In this document: piece by piece, positions 53,961 to 62,763 of the stretch
How positions within the stretch are numbered: position 1 is the stretch's first letter
How the letters are laid out: each line of letters begins with the position of its first letter
Source of the DNA: TMP-86 sp046347195
GTDB taxonomy: Bacteria; Pseudomonadota; Gammaproteobacteria; Steroidobacterales; Steroidobacteraceae
Assembly: GCA_046347195.1 (NCBI GenBank)
Contig: JAXMGQ010000002.1
Span: forward strand, 62,001 to 126,000
Direction: 5' to 3'
DNA: 64,000 bases
Program-made: the position numbers and the translations under genes
Notes under the pieces: generated by a model
The model's database searches: none
Seen by the model: the letters and a program-made list of their open reading frames with translations, nothing else
Told to the model about the DNA's origin: nothing

Positions 53961-56141
53961 ATGCGGCCCATGAGTCCCCGGCTCCTGCTTGCCGCCCTGC
54001 TCCTGCCCGCGCTGGCCGCCGCCGGCAGCGGCCCCACCGTCGCCACCGACAACGTCAAGGCGCGGCTGCTCAGCGAGGCATCGAGCATCGCACCGGGCAA
54101 GCCGTTCACGGTCGCGCTGGAGCTCGACATCCGCGACGGCTGGCACACCTACTGGCTCAATCCGGGCGATTCGGGCCAGGCGACGCGGCTGGGATGGAAA
54201 CTGCCGCCCGGCTTCTCGGCCGGCGCCATCCAGTGGACGGCCCCGCATCGCTTCGAGATCCCGCCCCTGGTGAACTACGGCTACGCCCACCACGCCATGC
54301 ACCTGGTCGAGATCACCCCACCGTCGAGCCTCGCCGCCGGCACGCGGCTCGAACTCGCCGCCATCGCCAACTGGCTGGTGTGCTCCGACATCTGCATCCC
54401 GGAGAGCGCGGAGCTCAGCATCGGCCTCGCGGTCGGCGATGGCGCGCCGGACGCCGCGGTGGCCGGGCGCTTCACCGCCGCGCGCGCGGACCTGCCGCAG
54501 CGCCCCATGGGCAGCGTGACGGCAGAGCTGCGCGCGAATGACCTGCTGCTCACGCTGAAGCCCGACTGGCGCGAGGTCATCGCGCACGCCGACGGCGCCA
54601 GCTTCTACCCCGTGGCCGAAGGCAGCATCGAATACGCCGCCCCGCAACGGCTCAGCCGCGATGGCGATGGGCTGCAGCTGTCGATGAAACCGGGCTACTC
54701 ACCGCCGAAGTCGGGGCCGCTGGAAGGCGTGCTGGTGCTGTGGCAGGGCAGCGGGGCCGCGGCCCTGAGCGTGCCGTTCGCGATCGCCGCACCGTTGACG
54801 ATCATCGCCGGGGCGACCCGCACGGGCAGCCCGCGGTTCGCGCGCGCGGCAGACGCAGCGAGCGCGGCAAGCGCGGCAAGCGTGCCTGAATCATCCTCGC
54901 TCGCGACGAACCTGCTGCTGGCGATGGCCGGCGGCCTCATCCTGAACCTCATGCCCTGCGTCTTCCCCGTGCTGTCGATCAAGGCGATCAGCCTCGTGGA
55001 GCAGGCGAAGAAGAGCCCCGGCGCCGTGCGCATGAAGGGCGTGGCCTTCGCCGCCGGCGTCATCGCCTCGATGTTGACGCTCGCGGCCGTGCTGCTGGCG
55101 CTGCGGGCCGGCGGACAGCAGATCGGGTGGGGCTTCCAGTTGCAGTCCCCGGTGTTCGTCACCTTCATGTGCTACCTGCTGCTGGCGGTGGGCCTGAACC
55201 TGTCCGGCGTGTTCGAGTTCGGTGGCTCGATGGCGGGGGTCGGCGACCGGCTCACCCGCGGCGATGGGCTGTCGGCCTCCTTCTTCACCGGCGTGCTGAC
55301 CACCCTCGTGGCCACGCCGTGCACGGCGCCTTTCATGGCCACTGCCGTCGGCGCGGCGCTGACCCTGCCTGCGGCCCAGTCGCTGCTGATCTTCACCGCG
55401 CTCGGGCTCGGCCTTTCGCTGCCCTACCTGTTGCTGTCATTCGCACCCGGACTGCGTCGCGTGCTGCCACGACCCGGCGCGTGGATGGACACGCTGAAGC
55501 AGGTGTTCGCCTTCCCGATGTATGCCTCGGCGGCCTGGCTGCTGTGGGTGCTGGCGCGCGAAGTCTCGGAACTGGGTCTCGCTGCCGCGCTTGCGGGCCT
55601 CGTGCTGGTGGGGCTGGCGGCGTGGTCCTTCCAGAAATCGCGCCAGGCGCTCGGACACTCGCGCGTCGTGGCATTGCTCACCGCCGTGATCGCCATGGCC
55701 ATCGCCCTGTTCCTGCCGACGCGCATGGATGCCGCGCCCGGCGGCGCCGGCGCCTCGCACGACTCGCCAGCCGGTTCCGGTGAGTCGGCCTGGCAGAGCT
55801 ACGATGCCGCCAGGCTCCAGCAACTCGTCGCGCAAGGCCGGCCGGTGCTCGTCAATTTCACTGCCGCCTGGTGCCTCACCTGCCTCGTGAACGAGCGCAA
55901 TGCCTTCGCCGACCGGGAAGTGGAATCCGTGTTCGCGCGCAAGGGTGTGGTGTTGATGAAGGGCGACTGGACGAATCGCGAGCCGTCCATCACGCAGGCA
56001 CTGGCGAGCTTCGGGCGCGCCGGGGTGCCGCTGTACGTGGTCTATAATGCGCAGGCGGGCAATCACGAACCCCTGGTGCTGCCCCAACTGCTGAGTGCCG
56101 ATCTGGTTCGCAACACCTTTGCGGGTCTTCCCGACCGCTGA
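53961..56141 (+). CDS. dsbD: Protein-disulfide reductase DsbD (ScsB-like), exported
   Basis: 726 residues from ATG 53961 (ATG 53970 also possible; the TAAAAT before it may be a -10 element). Signal peptide, then a DsbD/ScsB-type alpha domain (VCSDICIPESAELSIGL), eight-helix core with the two membrane Cys in NLMPCVFPVLS and ATPCTAPFMAT, and a C-terminal thioredoxin domain with AAWCLTCLVNERN. It carries electrons from cytoplasmic thioredoxin to periplasmic partners. Confidence 0.92.
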   Translation: MRPMSPRLLLAALLLPALAAAGSGPTVATDNVKARLLSEASSIAPGKPFTVALELDIRDGWHTYWLNPGDSGQATRLGWKLPPGFSAGAIQWTAPHRFEIPPLVNYGYAHHAMHLVEITPPSSLAAGTRLELAAIANWLVCSDICIPESAELSIGLAVGDGAPDAAVAGRFTAARADLPQRPMGSVTAELRANDLLLTLKPDWREVIAHADGASFYPVAEGSIEYAAPQRLSRDGDGLQLSMKPGYSPPKSGPLEGVLVLWQGSGAAALSVPFAIAAPLTIIAGATRTGSPRFARAADAASAASAASVPESSSLATNLLLAMAGGLILNLMPCVFPVLSIKAISLVEQAKKSPGAVRMKGVAFAAGVIASMLTLAAVLLALRAGGQQIGWGFQLQSPVFVTFMCYLLLAVGLNLSGVFEFGGSMAGVGDRLTRGDGLSASFFTGVLTTLVATPCTAPFMATAVGAALTLPAAQSLLIFTALGLGLSLPYLLLSFAPGLRRVLPRPGAWMDTLKQVFAFPMYASAAWLLWVLAREVSELGLAAALAGLVLVGLAAWSFQKSRQALGHSRVVALLTAVIAMAIALFLPTRMDAAPGGAGASHDSPAGSGESAWQSYDAARLQQLVAQGRPVLVNFTAAWCLTCLVNERNAFADREVESVFARKGVVLMKGDWTNREPSITQALASFGRAGVPLYVVYNAQAGNHEPLVLPQLLSADLVRNTFAGLPDR

Positions 56142-56606
56142 ATGTCCGTCGACGCCGCCCACATCATCACCGTCCTGGACTTCCGCCGGCGCCGCATGGC
56201 GGTGCGCTGGGACGTCGGGCGTGGCGCGGGCACATCGCACGAGGAGGCGGTCGACCTGGTGCACGGCTTCGCATTGATCAGGCCATCCCTGCCTTGCGCC
56301 TGCGTGTACGGTCACGCCGGCCAGCTTTACCTGCAGCTGGGTGATGTCCAGATCTCGCTCCTGCCCGAGGTTCCGCAACTGATATGCGAGCCGGAGATCC
56401 TCAGCGCGGGGCTGCGTCGCGAGTTCCGGGTGGAAGCGCCGGGCGGCGCCACGCTGTATCACGAACGCTACTGGGCCGGCCGCGGCCCCGACTTCTTTCG
56501 CACCCTGGCCGAGCTCGCCGCGGATCCGCAATGGCGCTTAAGCTGCGCCCGACTTTGGTCGGACGGCGTCGATCCCGCGCAACTTCGACAAGGCTGGTCG
56601 GCTTAG
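56142..56606 (+). CDS. Hypothetical protein, downstream of dsbD
   Basis: 154 residues, ATG directly abutting the dsbD stop. Beta-rich (HIITVLDFRRRRMAVRWDVG, LYLQLGDVQISLLPEVPQLI) with a charged C-terminus (SCARLWSDGVDPAQL). No family recognised. Its end overlaps the convergent rluF by 69 nt, so one gene may be slightly shorter than stated. Likely co-expressed with dsbD. Confidence 0.6.
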   Translation: MSVDAAHIITVLDFRRRRMAVRWDVGRGAGTSHEEAVDLVHGFALIRPSLPCACVYGHAGQLYLQLGDVQISLLPEVPQLICEPEILSAGLRREFRVEAPGGATLYHERYWAGRGPDFFRTLAELAADPQWRLSCARLWSDGVDPAQLRQGWSA

Positions 56607-57275
56607 ACCCTTCACCTCCGCATCGGACAGCAGCCGCCATCGCCCCACGGCGGTCTTGCCGAGGTGCACGTTCATGATGCGTACCCGCTGAAGGCGCCGG
56701 ACCTGGTAGCCGAGCGCCGAGCACATGCGCCGGATCTGCCGGTTCAACCCTTGCGTGAGCACCATGCGGATGGTGCGCTGGTTGATGCGCCAGACCTTGC
56801 AGGGCTTGGTCATGACGCCGAGGATGCGCACGCCGCTCGCGAGAATGTTGATGTTCAGATCGGTGATGGGCCGGTCGAGCTCGACGATGTATTCCTTCTC
56901 ATGCCCGTACTGCGCCCTCAGGATGCCGTTGACGATGTCGCCATCGTTGGTGAGCAGGATGAGTCCTTCGGAATCCTTGTCGAGGCGGCCCACGGGGAAG
57001 ATGCGCTCAGGGAAGCCCACGAACTCGACGATGTTGCCGGCCACGCGCGCATCGGTGGTGCAGGTGATGCCCACGGGCTTGTTCAACGCGATGTAGACCG
57101 GCCGCTTCTTCGCTCCCACCGGGCGGCCGTCGATGATCACCTCGTCATCGGAACTTACCTGCGTGCCCAGCACGGCCACCTGGCCATTGACCTTGACGCG
57201 GCCCTGCTCGATCCACTTGTCCGCTTCGCGGCGCGAGCAGGCTCCGGATTCACCGATGAACTTGTTCAGTCTCAT
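56538..57275 (-). CDS. rluF: 23S rRNA pseudouridine synthase RluF-like
   Basis: 245 residues. S4 domain at the N-terminus (MRLNKFIGESGACSRREADKWIEQGRVKVNG) followed by the RsuA/RluF catalytic domain: YIALNKPVGITCTTD, FPVGRLDKDSEGLILLTNDGD (catalytic Asp in the GRLDKDS), and LTQGLNRQIRRMCSALGYQV. It makes pseudouridine in 23S rRNA. The rluF call over rluB/E/rsuA comes from the overall pattern. Overlaps the next gene (ATGA). Confidence 0.9.
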   Translation of the reverse strand: MRLNKFIGESGACSRREADKWIEQGRVKVNGQVAVLGTQVSSDDEVIIDGRPVGAKKRPVYIALNKPVGITCTTDARVAGNIVEFVGFPERIFPVGRLDKDSEGLILLTNDGDIVNGILRAQYGHEKEYIVELDRPITDLNINILASGVRILGVMTKPCKVWRINQRTIRMVLTQGLNRQIRRMCSALGYQVRRLQRVRIMNVHLGKTAVGRWRLLSDAEVKGLSRPALSKLRGIDAVRPKSGAA

Positions 57276-57823
57276 GGACGATCGAGGAATCCCCGGACCG
57301 CGCGCGCGAGCCCCTGGGGATCCGCGCTGCAGGCGTCGGCCGCGAACTCGGCACCCTCACCGCCCAGGCGAACCCGAAGCACGGGTTGCGCGACCGCCGC
57401 CCCGCGCAGCGCCGCATCCTGCGCCAGCAGCACGACCCGGCGAACGAGCTGCGGTTGCGCCGCTGCCAGTGCGGCCGCCACGGCCGCGCCCTCCTGCGCA
57501 CCGAGCAGGTCGATGCGTCGCAGCCGCAGGTCCGCCGCAAGGTCCGCCAGCGCCAGTGCATGCGAGGAAACGTCCCTCGCGCCACCCTCATCCGATTCGC
57601 CATATCCGGGACGGTCGGGAGCGTAGATGGAGCGGTCCGCCGCGAGCAGGCCGAGCAGCCCCGCGAAATCGCGGCTCGAGGACCCCACCGCTGCGGCGTG
57701 GACGCAGAACAGGGTGGTGTGCTCGTCGAAACCGCCGGTTCCCGGGAAGGCGGTCCTGACGTGCAACTGACCAAAGCGCGTATCGAAGTACGCCCGCCGC
57801 AGCCTGACCTCGGTCTTGTTCAC
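57272..57823 (-). CDS. Short alpha/beta hydrolase-like protein, possibly inactive
   Basis: 183 residues from GTG 57823 with AAAGGAGG upstream. N-terminal hydrolase pattern (LFCVHAAAVGSSSRDFAGLL, SIYAPDRPGYGESDEG) and a nucleophile-like region LLGAQEGAAVAAALA, where the usual G-x-S-x-G Ser is replaced by Gln. The C-terminal third with the catalytic His is missing. So it is either inactive or a shortened family. Confidence 0.7.
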   Translation of the reverse strand: MNKTEVRLRRAYFDTRFGQLHVRTAFPGTGGFDEHTTLFCVHAAAVGSSSRDFAGLLGLLAADRSIYAPDRPGYGESDEGGARDVSSHALALADLAADLRLRRIDLLGAQEGAAVAAALAAAQPQLVRRVVLLAQDAALRGAAVAQPVLRVRLGGEGAEFAADACSADPQGLARAVRGFLDRP

Positions 57824-57849
57824 CCTTCATCCTCCTTTCCACATTGTGT

Positions 57850-58038
57850 CATAAAAACAACAGACCATTGACGTCCCTGTATCAACAGGGTAATTTCCCC
57901 GACACGCGCGCAACAGGTCGAGGTGTTGCGCAAGGTTCTTGGGGAAGTAAGGCAGACCAACGCCCGAACAATACGCCTTCAAGGCGCGGGCGGACGGCAT
58001 GGGGAACAGGAGGCCGGGCGATTGCCCGGCCTTTTTTT
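57850..58038 (+). ncRNA. Candidate structured RNA ending in an intrinsic terminator
   Basis: A 220-nt gap shows a run of strong hairpins: CCCTGT/ACAGGG (57875-57890), GCGCAACA/TGTTGCGC (57908-57931), TTCCCC (57895)/GGGGAA (57941), GCC/GGC around 57975-57985, and the terminator. No protein frame is convincing. It could be a small RNA of the same strand as the terminator. I could not match it to 6S, RsmY/Z or tmRNA patterns. Confidence 0.4.
58012..58038 (+). terminator. Rho-independent terminator
   Basis: GGCCGGGC (58012-58019), loop GATT, GCCCGGCC (58024-58031), then seven T (58032-58038). Perfect stem with U-tract on the plus strand; read from the minus strand the A-run precedes it, so it terminates plus-strand transcription. 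Confidence 0.88.
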
Positions 58039-58046
58039 CACCCGGC

Positions 58047-59069
58047 TCACCCACCGCGCCCATCGCTTCCGACCAGACGATAACGTATCGACATCGGACA
58101 ATGATCCGACAGCATCCAGCGTGCCGCATCCACTGGCGCATAGCCGACCCGCCGGAAGCTTTCCGTCAGCCAGCGATCGGCCGCGCGCTCGCCGGCGATG
58201 ATGTGGTCGATGTAGGCGCCGTGCCGCTCGGTGATGCGGCACTTGATGTACGCGCGCCCCTGCGTGATGGCGTTGAGATCGGCGCCGGTGACATCCGGCT
58301 GATCGAGCGCCGGCCACATCCGCACCAGCCTGCCTGAACCATCGCGGGGCCTGCCGCGCTCCTGCGCGAGACGTCGGTTGAAATCCCCCAGCAGCATGAA
58401 CCGCTGCCCGGCGCGCGCCCGCGCATCGACCCAGGTCTTCAGCGGCGCCACCTGCTGCGAGAGCAGTTCGCAGGCCTGCAGAGGCTGGTCCAGGCGCTGA
58501 CCGGCGCAGCCGGATTTCAGGTGCACGCCCAGCAGGTGCAACTCGTCGGCGCTGCCGGCGAACAGCGTGAGCTGTGCGCCTGCGCGAAGATGTGAATGAT
58601 GCAGCGCCAGCGGCTCGAAATCGCCATCGCAGCGGAAGCGGATGCCGCGCCCGCGCCGGATCGCGAAGCCCGTGTTCTGCACCGCGCGCCGCGCCGTGAA
58701 GCAGAAATCGTGATCGCGGAACACCAGCTTCGCGGCCTCCGGCCCATCCACTTCCTGGATGGCGATGACATCCGCATCGAGCCGCGTGGCGTATTCCGCC
58801 AGCTTGTCGAAGTCCTCCCTGCCGCGGCTGCGCTGGCGCGCCACATCGCAAGGAATGCTGCGCACAGACGCGCCCGATTCCCCCTCGGGCACGCAATGCA
58901 GGCGCAACGCCGCATGCGTCTGCGGTGTCATCAGCCATTCGAGATTCCAGGTCGCAATCTGGAGGGTCGCATCGCGAGGCTGCGCGCGGGCGCGGGTGGC
59001 AGACACCCCGAGCGCGCCGGCCAGCAGCAGGCACAGGCAAGCTCGCAGGATGAGGGATGGAACGGGCAT
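58047..59069 (-). CDS. Exported endonuclease/exonuclease/phosphatase family protein
   Basis: 340 residues from ATG 59069. Signal peptide (ILRACLCLLLAGALGVSATRA). EEP motifs: LQIATWNLEWL (Asn), DVIAIQEVDG (Glu), LLGVHLKSGC, LLGDFNRRL (Asp, Asn) and the final SDHCPMSIRYRL (Asp, His). These give the full metal site of a phosphodiesterase or nuclease. It is exported, so it could degrade DNA or phosphoesters outside the cell. Confidence 0.9.
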   Translation of the reverse strand: MPVPSLILRACLCLLLAGALGVSATRARAQPRDATLQIATWNLEWLMTPQTHAALRLHCVPEGESGASVRSIPCDVARQRSRGREDFDKLAEYATRLDADVIAIQEVDGPEAAKLVFRDHDFCFTARRAVQNTGFAIRRGRGIRFRCDGDFEPLALHHSHLRAGAQLTLFAGSADELHLLGVHLKSGCAGQRLDQPLQACELLSQQVAPLKTWVDARARAGQRFMLLGDFNRRLAQERGRPRDGSGRLVRMWPALDQPDVTGADLNAITQGRAYIKCRITERHGAYIDHIIAGERAADRWLTESFRRVGYAPVDAARWMLSDHCPMSIRYRLVGSDGRGG

Positions 59070-59099
59070 CGCGCGATGTTACGCGATGTTGGGGGAACC

Positions 59100-59657
59100 T
59101 CAGCGGGCGCTGGTGGAACGCTTCAGGCCGCCGCGGCGCAGCCCGTCCTCGTCGGGACCGCACACCCAGACGCGGCCCTGGAAGGGCTCGAAGCACACAC
59201 GGATTCCGTCGGCGCGACGGATGATCTGCGATCCGCAGTGGATCTTGCTGTCGGCGAAATCCGCCTTCACGAGATCGACGATGGTCGCCGTGGGCTCGGA
59301 TTCGATCTGCGGCGGCATCGAATGCGCGAGCACCCTGGCCTGCACCTCGTCGTAGCGGAAGCTGTTGCCCAGCACCGCCTTCTTGAACTTGTCCAGCACG
59401 AGGAGCACCGAACTTAACGTATTGTCGGTAACGTCCGCCGGGCGGCCATCATCGCTGGTGTAGCGGAGGTGGAGCAGGCCGCCCACGCCGCGACCCTCAT
59501 CGTGCAGGCACAGCCCCATGGCTCCCTTGAGGTTCGCCACCAGGATCACGGGTTCTGGCGACACCTCGAAGGTGTCGGGCCTGACGATGATCTGGGGCAG
59601 GACCTTGGGCAAGCGAACAATCCTCGTTCCGGGGACGCGGGAAATGATGCCCTGCAC
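59100..59657 (-). CDS. CheD-like protein lacking the usual catalytic cysteine
   Basis: 185 residues from GTG 59657. The family pattern is TFEVSPEPVILVANLKGAMG, LCLHDEGRGVGGLLHLRYTS (conserved GG..H) and the VRVLFF-like end FEPFQGRVWV. CheD deamidates chemoreceptor glutamines through a Cys in LGSC; here the position reads KGAM, so the enzyme is probably inactive or has another role. A second Cys three residues on does not align. It is divergent from the sulfite reductase gene, not in a chemotaxis operon. Confidence 0.6.
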   Translation of the reverse strand: MQGIISRVPGTRIVRLPKVLPQIIVRPDTFEVSPEPVILVANLKGAMGLCLHDEGRGVGGLLHLRYTSDDGRPADVTDNTLSSVLLVLDKFKKAVLGNSFRYDEVQARVLAHSMPPQIESEPTATIVDLVKADFADSKIHCGSQIIRRADGIRVCFEPFQGRVWVCGPDEDGLRRGGLKRSTSAR

Positions 59658-59694
59658 CGCGATGGCCCGATGCCGACCCCTTCACGGATTGGGT

Positions 59695-59723
59695 TTGTCA
59701 ACCATATGCGGCGCGGTTATATC
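59695..59723 (+). promoter_or_regulatory. Sigma-70 promoter of the sulfite/nitrite reductase gene
   Basis: TTGTCA (59695-59700), 17-nt spacer, TATATC (59718-59723). Predicted start about 59730, leaving about a 50-nt leader to ATG 59781. The best promoter match in the window. Confidence 0.7.
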
Positions 59724-59780
59724 GACATGTTGCGGGATTATTGGAGCCTGGTCCCGTACACCCTTAAGGTGGGTCGATCC

Positions 59781-61433
59781 ATGTATCGATACGATTCCAT
59801 CGACCAGGGGCTGGTGCGCGAACGGGTCGCGCAGTTCCGCGACCAGACGCAGCGCTTCCTGTCGGGCGAGCTGAGCGAGGACGAATTCCGTCACCTGCGG
59901 CTGCGCAACGGCCTGTACATCCAGCGCCATGCGCCGATGCTGCGCATCGCGATTCCCTACGGCCTGCTCTGCTCCGCGCAGCTTCGCGCGCTGGCGAGCA
60001 TCGCGCGCCGCTACGATCGCGGCTATGGGCACTTCACCACGCGCCAGAACCTGCAGTTCAACTGGCCGAAGCTCGAGCAGGTGCCCGACATCCTCGCCGA
60101 GCTGGCCGAGGTGCAGATGCATTCGATCCAGACCAGCGGCAACTGCATCCGCAACGTCACCTCCGACCACCTCGCCGGCATCACGCCCGACGAACTGGAC
60201 GACCCGCGCATCTGGTGCGAGATCATCCGCCAGTGGTCGACCTTCCACCCCGAATTCACCTACCTGCCGCGCAAGTTCAAGATCGCGGTCACCGGCACCC
60301 CGGAGGATCGCGCTGCCTCGCAGGTGCACGACATCGGCGTGCACCTGGTGAAGGATGCACGGGGCGAGGTGGGTTTCGAGATCCTGGCCGGGGGTGGCCT
60401 TGGCCGGACTCCGATCCTCGGCCAGGTAGTGCGCGAGTTCCTGCCCCGCCGGCACCTGCTGTCCTACCTCGAGGCCATCCTGCGCATCTACAACCGCGAG
60501 GGCCGCCGCGACAACATCCACAAGGCGCGCATCAAGATCCTGGTGAAGGCACTGGGGCTGGCCGAGTTCCGCCGCCGCGTCGAGGCGGAATGGGAGCAGA
60601 TCCGCGATGGCGCGCTCGATGTGGGCGAGGCGGAAGTCGCGCGCATACGCGCGTTCTTTCCGCCGCCAGCCTATCGCCAGCTCACCGACCGCGATGTCGG
60701 CGCGGGCCGCGACAAGGCCTTCCAGGCCTGGTATCGATACAACACCCATGCACACAAGGTGCCCGGCTATCGCGCCGTGTTCATCTCGCTCAAGGCGCCG
60801 GACGCCCCGCCAGGGGATGCCACCGACGCGCAGATGGACCTCATCGCAGAGCTTGCCGACCGGTACAGCTTCGGCGAGATCCGGGTGACTCACACCCAGA
60901 ACCTGCTGCTCGCCGACGTCGAGCAGGAGCGCGCGTTCGAGCTGTGGCAGGCGCTGCGCGCCGCGAAGCTCGCCACGCCGAACATCGGCACGCTCACCGA
61001 CATGATCGCCTGTCCCGGGCTCGACTTCTGCAGCCTCGCGAACGCCGGGAGCCTGGAGGTCGTGAAGCTCATCAACCAGCGCTTCGATGACTACGACTAC
61101 CTGTACGACCTCGGCGAGATCGACATCAAGATGTCCGGTTGCATGAATGCCTGCGGCCATCATCACGTCGGACAGATCGGCATCCTCGGCGTCGACAAGA
61201 ACGGCGAGGAGTGGTACCAGATAACCATCGGTGGGTCCGCCGCCGCGGATGCGGCGCTCGGTTCCGTCATCGGCCCCTCGGTGGCCAAGGTGGATGTGGC
61301 CGAGACCGTCGCCCGGCTGCTCGAGGTCTACGTCTTCGAGCGTCGCGAGGAGGAGCGGTTCATCGACGTCGTGCGCCGGCTGGGTGTGAAGCCCTTCAAG
61401 GAACGGGTATATGCCGCGCCACTTGCTGCTTGA
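59781..61433 (+). CDS. Siroheme sulfite/nitrite reductase, one-piece (CysI/Sir type)
   Basis: 550 residues from ATG 59781 (MYRYDSIDQGLV, TAAGGTGGG upstream); the upstream in-frame ATG lies within the promoter. Two-repeat structure with RHAPMLRIAIPYGLL, FTTRQNLQFNWPKLEQVPDILAELA, SGNCIRNVTSDHLAG and the [4Fe-4S]/siroheme Cys in ACPGLDFCSLANAG and KMSGCMNACGHHHVGQIGI (CX5C..CX3C). It reduces sulfite (or nitrite) to sulfide or ammonium with NADPH or ferredoxin. Followed by DUF934 overlap, a common pair in Proteobacteria; cysteine synthesis is likely. Confidence 0.93.
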   Translation: MYRYDSIDQGLVRERVAQFRDQTQRFLSGELSEDEFRHLRLRNGLYIQRHAPMLRIAIPYGLLCSAQLRALASIARRYDRGYGHFTTRQNLQFNWPKLEQVPDILAELAEVQMHSIQTSGNCIRNVTSDHLAGITPDELDDPRIWCEIIRQWSTFHPEFTYLPRKFKIAVTGTPEDRAASQVHDIGVHLVKDARGEVGFEILAGGGLGRTPILGQVVREFLPRRHLLSYLEAILRIYNREGRRDNIHKARIKILVKALGLAEFRRRVEAEWEQIRDGALDVGEAEVARIRAFFPPPAYRQLTDRDVGAGRDKAFQAWYRYNTHAHKVPGYRAVFISLKAPDAPPGDATDAQMDLIAELADRYSFGEIRVTHTQNLLLADVEQERAFELWQALRAAKLATPNIGTLTDMIACPGLDFCSLANAGSLEVVKLINQRFDDYDYLYDLGEIDIKMSGCMNACGHHHVGQIGILGVDKNGEEWYQITIGGSAAADAALGSVIGPSVAKVDVAETVARLLEVYVFERREEERFIDVVRRLGVKPFKERVYAAPLAA

Positions 61434-61896
61434 CGGCGTTGCCATCGAGGACGGCTGGCAGGAGCTGGGGGAGGACCCTCTGCCGGACAATGGTGCATGG
61501 ATCATCGGGTTCGATCGGTGGCGGCGCGAGCGTTCGGACTTCGTTGCGCGCGGCGGGTTGCTGGGCGTGAAGCTCGAGGCGGTGCATCGTGTCGAGGATC
61601 TGGCGCCGGATCTGCCGCTGCTTTCGCTGGTCGCGGCGAATTTTCCCGGGCCCAGTGATGGTCGCGGCTATACGCAGGCTCGCCTGCTGCGCGAGCGATA
61701 CGGCTTCAAGGGCGAGCTGCGCGCCTGCGGCTACGTGCGGCGCGATCAGGTGTTCTTCCTCGCACGCTGCGGGTTCAATGCCCTGGAACTGCCTGCTGCA
61801 GAGCTGGCCTCGGCCGAGCAGGGATTTCTCACCTTCAGCGCGGCGTATCAGGCCAGCAACGACACGGGACTGCCCGCGAGACTCTTGCGGCGCTGA
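61411..61896 (+). CDS. DUF934 family protein (sulfite reductase-associated)
   Basis: 161 residues, overlapping the reductase end by 23 nt. Family pattern: DGWQELGEDPLPDNG, LGVKLEAVHRVEDLAPDLPLLSLVAANFPGPSDGRGYTQARLLRERYGF and LRACGYVRRDQVFFLARCGFNALEL. DUF934 genes nearly always sit beside cysI-type genes; the exact job (electron transfer or assembly) is unknown. Confidence 0.93.
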   Translation: MPRHLLLDGVAIEDGWQELGEDPLPDNGAWIIGFDRWRRERSDFVARGGLLGVKLEAVHRVEDLAPDLPLLSLVAANFPGPSDGRGYTQARLLRERYGFKGELRACGYVRRDQVFFLARCGFNALELPAAELASAEQGFLTFSAAYQASNDTGLPARLLRR

Positions 61897-61924
61897 GCGG
61901 GCTCCTGTCCCGGCTCTTCCGGCG

Positions 61925-61951
61925 GCTGAAGCTCAGGGCAACTGAAGCTCA
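61925..61951 (+). repeat. Short direct repeat between convergent genes
   Basis: CTGAAGCTCAGGG occurs twice with a 2-4 nt spacer in the 52-nt gap between DUF934 and the VOC gene. No hairpin with U-tract; probably slippage-type duplication. Confidence 0.5.
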
Positions 61952-62410
61952 GGGCTTTGCGTCGCGCTTCGGCTCCCAGAGCTCGACCTTGTTGCCTTCC
62001 GGGTCGAGGATCCACGCGAAGCGGCCGTTCGGATCCTTGTCGTCCTGCTTCAGCACGGCGACTGCCTTCGCGCGCAAGCGCGCGAGAAAGGCATCCAGGT
62101 CATCGACCGCGTAGTTGATCATGAGCGCACTGGTGGATGGCGCGAAATAGTCCGTCGAGGCGGGAAACGCGCTCCAGACCAGCACGGGCGGGTGCTTCGG
62201 CGCGTCGTAGCGCAGCGCCGCGCCGCCCCAAGGCTCCAGCGGCAGGCCCAGCACCTCGCGGTACCAGCTCGCGAGAGCCTTCGGGTCCTTGGCCTTGAAG
62301 AAGATGCCGCCGATGCCGGTGATGTGGCCGGCGGGTTCGGCGGGCGTTGAGGGGTTGGAATGAGTCATGAGGAAGACTCCCAGGAACAGGACCAGGATCG
62401 CTCGTTGCAT
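61949..62410 (-). CDS. VOC family (glyoxalase-like) protein with hydrophobic N-terminus
   Basis: 153 residues from ATG 62410 with AAGGAG about 9 nt upstream; ATG 62368 would give the plain cytoplasmic domain. The VOC repeat is ITGIGGIFFKAKDPKALASWYREVLGLPL..LMINYAVDDLDAFLARLRAK..FAWILDPEGNKVELWEP, with metal-site Glu at the end. The extra 15 N-terminal residues (RAILVLFLGVFLM) look like a signal or anchor, unusual for VOC proteins. Function unknown. Confidence 0.75.
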   Translation of the reverse strand: MQRAILVLFLGVFLMTHSNPSTPAEPAGHITGIGGIFFKAKDPKALASWYREVLGLPLEPWGGAALRYDAPKHPPVLVWSAFPASTDYFAPSTSALMINYAVDDLDAFLARLRAKAVAVLKQDDKDPNGRFAWILDPEGNKVELWEPKRDAKP

Positions 62411-62763
62411 CCCCCCGGATCTCCTTTAGTCAGACACTCAAGCCAGCGAAGGTTCAGCCATATCCCTTGTGGCGTACCCAGAGTCAATGTCATGCAACAT
62501 GACCGACATCTCCACCGACGGGAACGAATGTCGAACCGCTTTTCGAACGACCTTCAAATTACGATCGATGTCGTTCCAAGCTCCTCGAGGTTTTTCCGCA
62601 GTAACCAACCGCCTTCCCTTGACCATGCGAGCGACGTTATTTGCACTCAAAGTATCGAGTCAAGACGGTTCGCAAATCTGCACGTTGACGATCAATATCA
62701 TATTGATCTACAAACTATTTATGGCCTACACTGTACATCCATTCAGTATCGGGTGAAGCGGCT
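62411..62763. other. AT-richer intergenic region
   Basis: No convincing gene. The left part holds the VOC RBS, and the right part a promoter for the HNH gene: TTGATC (62703-62708), 18-nt spacer, TACACT (62727-62732), about 30 nt before ATG 62764. Base composition is below the host average, which together with the following gene suggests an acquired segment. Confidence 0.5.
62703..62732 (+). promoter_or_regulatory. Candidate sigma-70 promoter of DUF222-HNH gene
   Basis: TTGATC (62703-62708), 18-nt spacer, TACACT (62727-62732). Reasonable match, 31 nt before ATG 62764. Confidence 0.5.

Noticed and set aside
57850..58038. 6S RNA, RsmY/Z or tmRNA
   Set aside because: Closing stem, GGA-loop number and tRNA-like ends do not match.
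62438..62650. 70-residue minus-strand gene
   Set aside because: No RBS, and translation is not protein-like; region better explained as an AT-rich spacer with a promoter.
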